A stretch of DNA of 64,000 nucleotides from the NCBI GenBank assembly GCA_016294035.1, contig JAEDCT010000004.1, positions 70,168 through 134,167 of the forward strand, written 5' to 3'. A program made the translations under genes and the position numbers. This document shows, piece after piece, positions 60,201 through 64,000 of this stretch (positions are counted from its first letter, which is position 1; each line of letters starts with the position of its first letter). The notes beneath the pieces are model-generated. The model saw only the letters and a program-made list of their open reading frames with translations. It made no database searches and had not been told where the DNA came from. The stretch is from Treponema sp. GTDB taxonomy: Bacteria; Spirochaetota; Spirochaetia; Treponematales; Treponemataceae.

Positions 60201-62138
60201 ATGGCATTTGTTCAGTTTTCAAAAGTAAGTCTCGCATTTGGTGATCGTGATATTCTCAAGGATGTATCAGTCAATTTACAATCTGGTACAAAATCTGCAT
60301 TGACTGGTGCCAACGGAGCAGGAAAGTCAACTTTGATTAAGATTATGGCTGGACTTGTAGAGCCTGATTCCGGTGAGCGCATTGCACAAAAGGATTCGCG
60401 AATTGCATATCTGCCACAAAGCGGACTTGTTCATTCTGGATGCTCACTTAAAGAAGAAGCCGATAAGGCCTTCCAGTGGGGGTATGATATTCAGAAAAAA
60501 GCTGATGAAATTGGCGAGCTTTTGAAATCAAATCCATCAAATTCTGACAAACTTGCTGTTGAGCATTCAGAGCTTATTGCCAGGCTTGAGGAATCGGGCT
60601 GGTATAGAAGAGAAATGCTCAGTGAATCTGTATTGCTTGGGCTTGGATTTTCCCGCAGTGATTTTGAAAAGAGAACGGAAGAATTTTCTGGCGGATGGCA
60701 GATGCGCATTGCCCTTGCAAAGGCATTGATGTGTGGTCCAGATATTCTCTTGCTTGACGAACCCACTAACTATCTTGATATTGAGGCCAGAAACTGGCTT
60801 GAAAAATTCCTTTCTGATTTTAAGGGAGGATTTCTTCTGGTAAGCCATGACAGGTATTTTCTTGATCACACTGTCAACATTGTCTACGAACTTTTTGGCG
60901 GTGATTTGAAGCGTTATCCTGGAAATTTTACACATTACGAGGAAGTAAGAAAGGTTGAGCTTGAATCTCTCATTGCTGAATATGAAAAGCAGCAGCAGGA
61001 AATTCATCATCTTGAGGAATTCATAAATCGATTCGGGTACAAGGCAACAAAGGCAGCTCAGGCTCAGGAACGCCAGAAAATGCTGGATAAGATTCTTGAA
61101 AACAAAATTGAAATTCCTGAAAATCTGAAGAAAATTCATTTTGCTTTTCCTGAGGCACCTCATTCCGGGCAGATTGTGCTTACTCTTGAAAATGTTTGCA
61201 AGAACTATGATGGTGGTCCAAACGTTATCAACAGCTTGAATCTTGTAGTTGAAAAAAATGAAAGGCTTGTTGTTGCCGGACGAAACGGTGCAGGAAAGTC
61301 TACTCTCCTGAGAATTCTCGCTGGTGTTGATTCAAATTATTCTGGAACCGTAAAATATGGTGCAGGTGTTGACGTGGGATACTTTTCCCAGGATAGTGCA
61401 GAAAAGATTTGTGGAAACCAGACGATTCTTGAATATCTGGAGGAACATTGTCCTCTTGAACTTATTCCTAAAATGCGTGATATGCTTGGAGCATTCCTTT
61501 TCAGGGGTGATGATGTTTTCAAGAGCATAAATGTTCTTTCAGGTGGTGAAAAGTCCCGCATTGCACTTCTTGAGCTTTTGCTCAGGCCCGTGAATCTTCT
61601 TATTCTTGATGAACCAACAAACCACCTTGACATGCATTCAAAGGATGTTCTTCTTGACGCATTGAAAGATTTTGGCGGAACTGTGATTTTTGTAAGCCAT
61701 GACCGTGGATTTATTGAGGATCTTTCAACAAAAGTTCTTGAGCTTCATCCCGGCCTTTCAAGGGAGTTCCCCGGAGACTACAAATATTACATGCAGCGTC
61801 TTGAGGATGAGGCAAATGGTCTTGCTGGTGGTTCATCTTCTCTGGTTCAGAGTGAAACTGCAAGGATTCAGCCTAAGTCTGAAACTAAGTTAAGCTGGGA
61901 AGAACAGAAAAAGCAGGATGCTGAAAAAAGAAAGCTTGTTAAGGAAGTTGAACGGCTAGAAAAAGAAATCCTGGATGCTGAAGAAAAAAAAGAATCTCTT
62001 GAAGCTGAAATGGGAAGACCTGAAGTATATTCCAACGGAGAAAAAGCAAAGTCCGTTCAGAAAAAAATTGATGAAATCTGTTTGCTGCTTGATGAACTGA
62101 ATGCCAGATGGGAAGAGGCTGCTGAAAAAATTCAGTAA
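60201..62138 (+). CDS. ABC-F family ATPase
   Basis: ABC-F proteins have two ATPase domains and no membrane part and act on ribosomes. The 645-residue protein has Walker A motifs GANGAGKST and GRNGAGKST, signatures FSGGWQMRIALAKAL and LSGGEKSRIALLELL, and Walker B motifs LLLDEPTNYLD and LILDEPTNHLD. The inter-domain linker (about 250-300) is charged and helical, and the C-terminal 100 residues form a coiled coil as in Uup. No subtype (EttA, Uup, YbiT or ARE) can be set from sequence alone; the C-terminal coil favours Uup-like. Confidence 0.92.
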   Translation: MAFVQFSKVSLAFGDRDILKDVSVNLQSGTKSALTGANGAGKSTLIKIMAGLVEPDSGERIAQKDSRIAYLPQSGLVHSGCSLKEEADKAFQWGYDIQKKADEIGELLKSNPSNSDKLAVEHSELIARLEESGWYRREMLSESVLLGLGFSRSDFEKRTEEFSGGWQMRIALAKALMCGPDILLLDEPTNYLDIEARNWLEKFLSDFKGGFLLVSHDRYFLDHTVNIVYELFGGDLKRYPGNFTHYEEVRKVELESLIAEYEKQQQEIHHLEEFINRFGYKATKAAQAQERQKMLDKILENKIEIPENLKKIHFAFPEAPHSGQIVLTLENVCKNYDGGPNVINSLNLVVEKNERLVVAGRNGAGKSTLLRILAGVDSNYSGTVKYGAGVDVGYFSQDSAEKICGNQTILEYLEEHCPLELIPKMRDMLGAFLFRGDDVFKSINVLSGGEKSRIALLELLLRPVNLLILDEPTNHLDMHSKDVLLDALKDFGGTVIFVSHDRGFIEDLSTKVLELHPGLSREFPGDYKYYMQRLEDEANGLAGGSSSLVQSETARIQPKSETKLSWEEQKKQDAEKRKLVKEVERLEKEILDAEEKKESLEAEMGRPEVYSNGEKAKSVQKKIDEICLLLDELNARWEEAAEKIQ

Positions 62139-62181
62139 CTCTTATTTCAGTGGCGGAAAAAATTATGGCACTGGAGTATAT

Positions 62182-64000
62182 ATGTTTCAGAAAAAAATTG
62201 TAGAAAAATATCTTTCACAATTAGATAAAGAACTTCTTGAACAAAAATACGATTTATTCTGCTCCATTTTTAAGAACGAAACTAAAATTGCAAATATCCG
62301 GACGGTAAAGGAAGAACAGTATCAGGAAGGCTTTATCCGCGATGTATTCTGCTCTGTTTTAAACTACACGATTAAACCTGAGCCAGATTACAACATTCTG
62401 ACAGAACTTAAAAACGAAACAAAAAACAAGAACAATGCCCGAAAATCCGACGGTGCAATCTGCGAAGAAAACAACGAAAGCCAGGTGCGTGCTGTAATCG
62501 AGCTGAAAGGAACAGATACAGTTGATCTGGATAAAGTTGCGTTCCAGGCATTCAGCTACAAGAATTTTCACAATGAATGTAATTATGTAATTGTTTCTAA
62601 TTTTGAACGTCTGCGTCTTTATGTAGAAACTCAGATTGAATTTGAAGAATTCAATTTGTTCACCTTGAGCTTTGAACGGTTCTGCATTTTGTATCTGCTT
62701 CTGGAACTTAATCAACTCAAATCAGATATTCCATTAAAACTAAAGCACGAAACTTTAAGCGAAGAAAAACAGATTACAGATAATTTTTATGCAGACTATT
62801 CCACATTCAAGCGTCTTTTGTTTGAAGATTTGTGCGAGAATAATCCTGATGAAGACAAACTTGTGCTGTTCAAAAAAACACAGAAGCTTTTAGACAGAAT
62901 TCTTTTCATTCTGTTCTGCGAAGACCGAAATCTTTTGCCGCCAAACAGCATTGCGGGAATCATTAGTGACTATCAAAAGTTGAAGGAAATGGGATACGGC
63001 CAGCCTTTGTACAATGTTTTTAAAACTTATTTTGACAGAATTGATAAAGGCTACAAAAACGAAAGCGACAGTTCAAAAAATGTCTTTGCCTACAACGGAG
63101 GATTGTTTAAGACAGATGAAGTTCTGGACAATATAAAAGTTGGTGACCATGTTTTATATATTCATTCAAAACGCCTTGCCGACTATGATTTTGAAAGCCA
63201 GATTTCCGTTGATATCCTTGGACGCATTTTTGAAAATTCCCTTACAGAAATTGAAGAAGTGCAGAAAGAAATTGAAGCTGAAAAAACGGGTGAAAAAGTT
63301 GAAAACAACAATGTTGGAAAACGCAAAAAGGACGGAGTTTTTTACACTCCCGAATACATTACAAAATACATTGTAGAAAACACCATTGGAAAGCTTTGCG
63401 AAGAAAAGAGAGAAGAACTTAAAATTAATGATGAAGAATTTTCTCCAGAAAGAAGCGTGAAAACAGGTGATGATAAAAAGACTGTTGCCGCCAAACAGAA
63501 AATTACTGCTGAACTTGATGAGCGATTGGAAAATTATAGAAAGTGGCTTTTGGATTTGAAGATTCTTGACCCGGCCTGCGGAAGCGGTGCATTTCTGAAC
63601 GCCGCCTTACAGCAGCTTAAAATTGAACACACTCTCATTGATTATTACTGGTCAAACATTCACGCCGGAGAATTGAACTTTACAGAAATAGAAAACACAA
63701 TTTTGGAAAACAACCTTTACGGCGTAGATATAAATGAAGAAAGTGTGGAAATTGCAAAACTGAGCCTGTGGCTCCACACCGCCAAAAAGAACCGCAAGCT
63801 AACAACACTGAACGGAAAAATAAAGTGCGGAAACAGTCTGATAGACGACCCATCCGTCGCAGGCGAAAAAGCCTTTAAGTGGGAAGAAGAATTCCCGGAA
63901 GTGTTCGGCGGCAACAGCCGCGACAAGGGAGGGGAAAATAAGCACGGATTCGATGTAGTGATTGGAAATCCGCCGTATTTAAGAATACAAGGCATACAGG
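62182..64000 (+). CDS. Type IIG restriction-modification enzyme (3-prime truncated by window)
   Basis: An open frame of 606 codons runs off the right edge. GGAG at 62173-62176 precedes the ATG. The N-terminal region has a PD-(D/E)xK-like nuclease core (KSDGAIC and AVIELKGTD, about residues 86-112). A helical connector leads to the methyltransferase: GVFYTPEYITKYIV, motif I in LDPACGSGAFLNAA (near residue 465) and motif IV in VIGNPPYLRIQ near the end, so the base is adenine. The target-recognition domain is beyond the window. Being single-chain, it cuts and methylates. It is probably acquired. Confidence 0.93.
   Translation, partial: MFQKKIVEKYLSQLDKELLEQKYDLFCSIFKNETKIANIRTVKEEQYQEGFIRDVFCSVLNYTIKPEPDYNILTELKNETKNKNNARKSDGAICEENNESQVRAVIELKGTDTVDLDKVAFQAFSYKNFHNECNYVIVSNFERLRLYVETQIEFEEFNLFTLSFERFCILYLLLELNQLKSDIPLKLKHETLSEEKQITDNFYADYSTFKRLLFEDLCENNPDEDKLVLFKKTQKLLDRILFILFCEDRNLLPPNSIAGIISDYQKLKEMGYGQPLYNVFKTYFDRIDKGYKNESDSSKNVFAYNGGLFKTDEVLDNIKVGDHVLYIHSKRLADYDFESQISVDILGRIFENSLTEIEEVQKEIEAEKTGEKVENNNVGKRKKDGVFYTPEYITKYIVENTIGKLCEEKREELKINDEEFSPERSVKTGDDKKTVAAKQKITAELDERLENYRKWLLDLKILDPACGSGAFLNAALQQLKIEHTLIDYYWSNIHAGELNFTEIENTILENNLYGVDINEESVEIAKLSLWLHTAKKNRKLTTLNGKIKCGNSLIDDPSVAGEKAFKWEEEFPEVFGGNSRDKGGENKHGFDVVIGNPPYLRIQGIQ

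Noticed and set aside
60567..61163. Open minus-strand frame of 198 codons inside the ABC-F gene
   Set aside because: Antisense to ABC motifs; composition is Phe/Leu/Lys-rich and not protein-like.

Overview
The window looks like a chromosome segment of a low-GC spirochete, most likely a host-associated Treponema. This rests on established knowledge of the families: A/V-type ATPase genes, a cheA-cheW/cheR-cheX-cheY operon in which CheW is fused to a CheR-like domain (described from Treponema denticola), the paired TIGR03546/TIGR03545 families, a grpE-dnaK block followed by SpoIIE phosphatases and a STAS protein, and many predicted lipoproteins. No rRNA, tRNA, CRISPR array or insertion sequence was recognised. 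Most of the window reads as ordinary core chromosome; only the truncated type IIG restriction-modification gene at the right edge looks accessory.

Layout. 1-4.4 kb: A/V-ATPase subunits A, B and D, overlapping end to start, closed by a UspA-like gene where subunits I and K might be expected. 4.5-7.1 kb: dapL and a convergent outer-membrane protein. 7.3-12.2 kb: chemotaxis operon. 12.4-14.6 kb: MarR regulator, divergent membrane protein, and an HTH-EIIA fusion. 14.7-19.4 kb: secreted transglutaminase-like protein, RluA-type pseudouridine synthase, TIGR03546/TIGR03545 pair. 19.5-24.7 kb: yebC, ruvC, a nuclease-like unknown, tyrS, a beta-helix lipoprotein. 24.8-28.8 kb: grpE, dnaK, dnaJ. 29-33.7 kb: two SpoIIE-type phosphatases, a STAS antagonist and a VanY-like peptidase. 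33.9-39.8 kb: leuB, then a TPP riboswitch and thiM-MTH1187-thiE-HAD-thiD-thiC. 39.9-43.6 kb: hybrid histidine kinase and a queuosine-precursor transporter with a probable preQ1-I riboswitch. 43.7-47.2 kb: an alternative sigma factor divergent from a membrane protein and a TPR lipoprotein. 47.3-51.6 kb: yajC-secD-secF and ispH. 51.8-56 kb: a PorV/UPF0164-like outer-membrane protein and a FlgD-Ig/OmpA protein. 56.1-58.8 kb: DUF5718 and pepF on the minus strand. 58.9-64 kb: SH3 lipoprotein, ABC-F ATPase and the truncated restriction-modification gene.

How the parts work together. The thiamine operon can make the pyrimidine (ThiC, ThiD), phosphorylate salvaged thiazole alcohol (ThiM) and join them (ThiE), but no thiazole-synthesis gene is present locally. 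The phosphatases and STAS protein look like the output side of a partner-switching pathway whose anti-sigma kinase is not here. A sigma-factor gene about 11 kb away has a possible -24/-12 promoter.

The most useful new signals are regulatory. Several first genes of transcription units lack a Shine-Dalgarno sequence and have a sigma70-like -10 hexamer only 6-9 nt before the start codon, which suggests leaderless or near-leaderless mRNAs. Two identical-architecture operators, ACTGTA-N10-TACAGT, lie 32 bp apart, the first over a -10 box, in the region between the sigma factor and the membrane protein gene. Start codons of ruvC and ispH lie at or next to the T-run of a preceding terminator hairpin.
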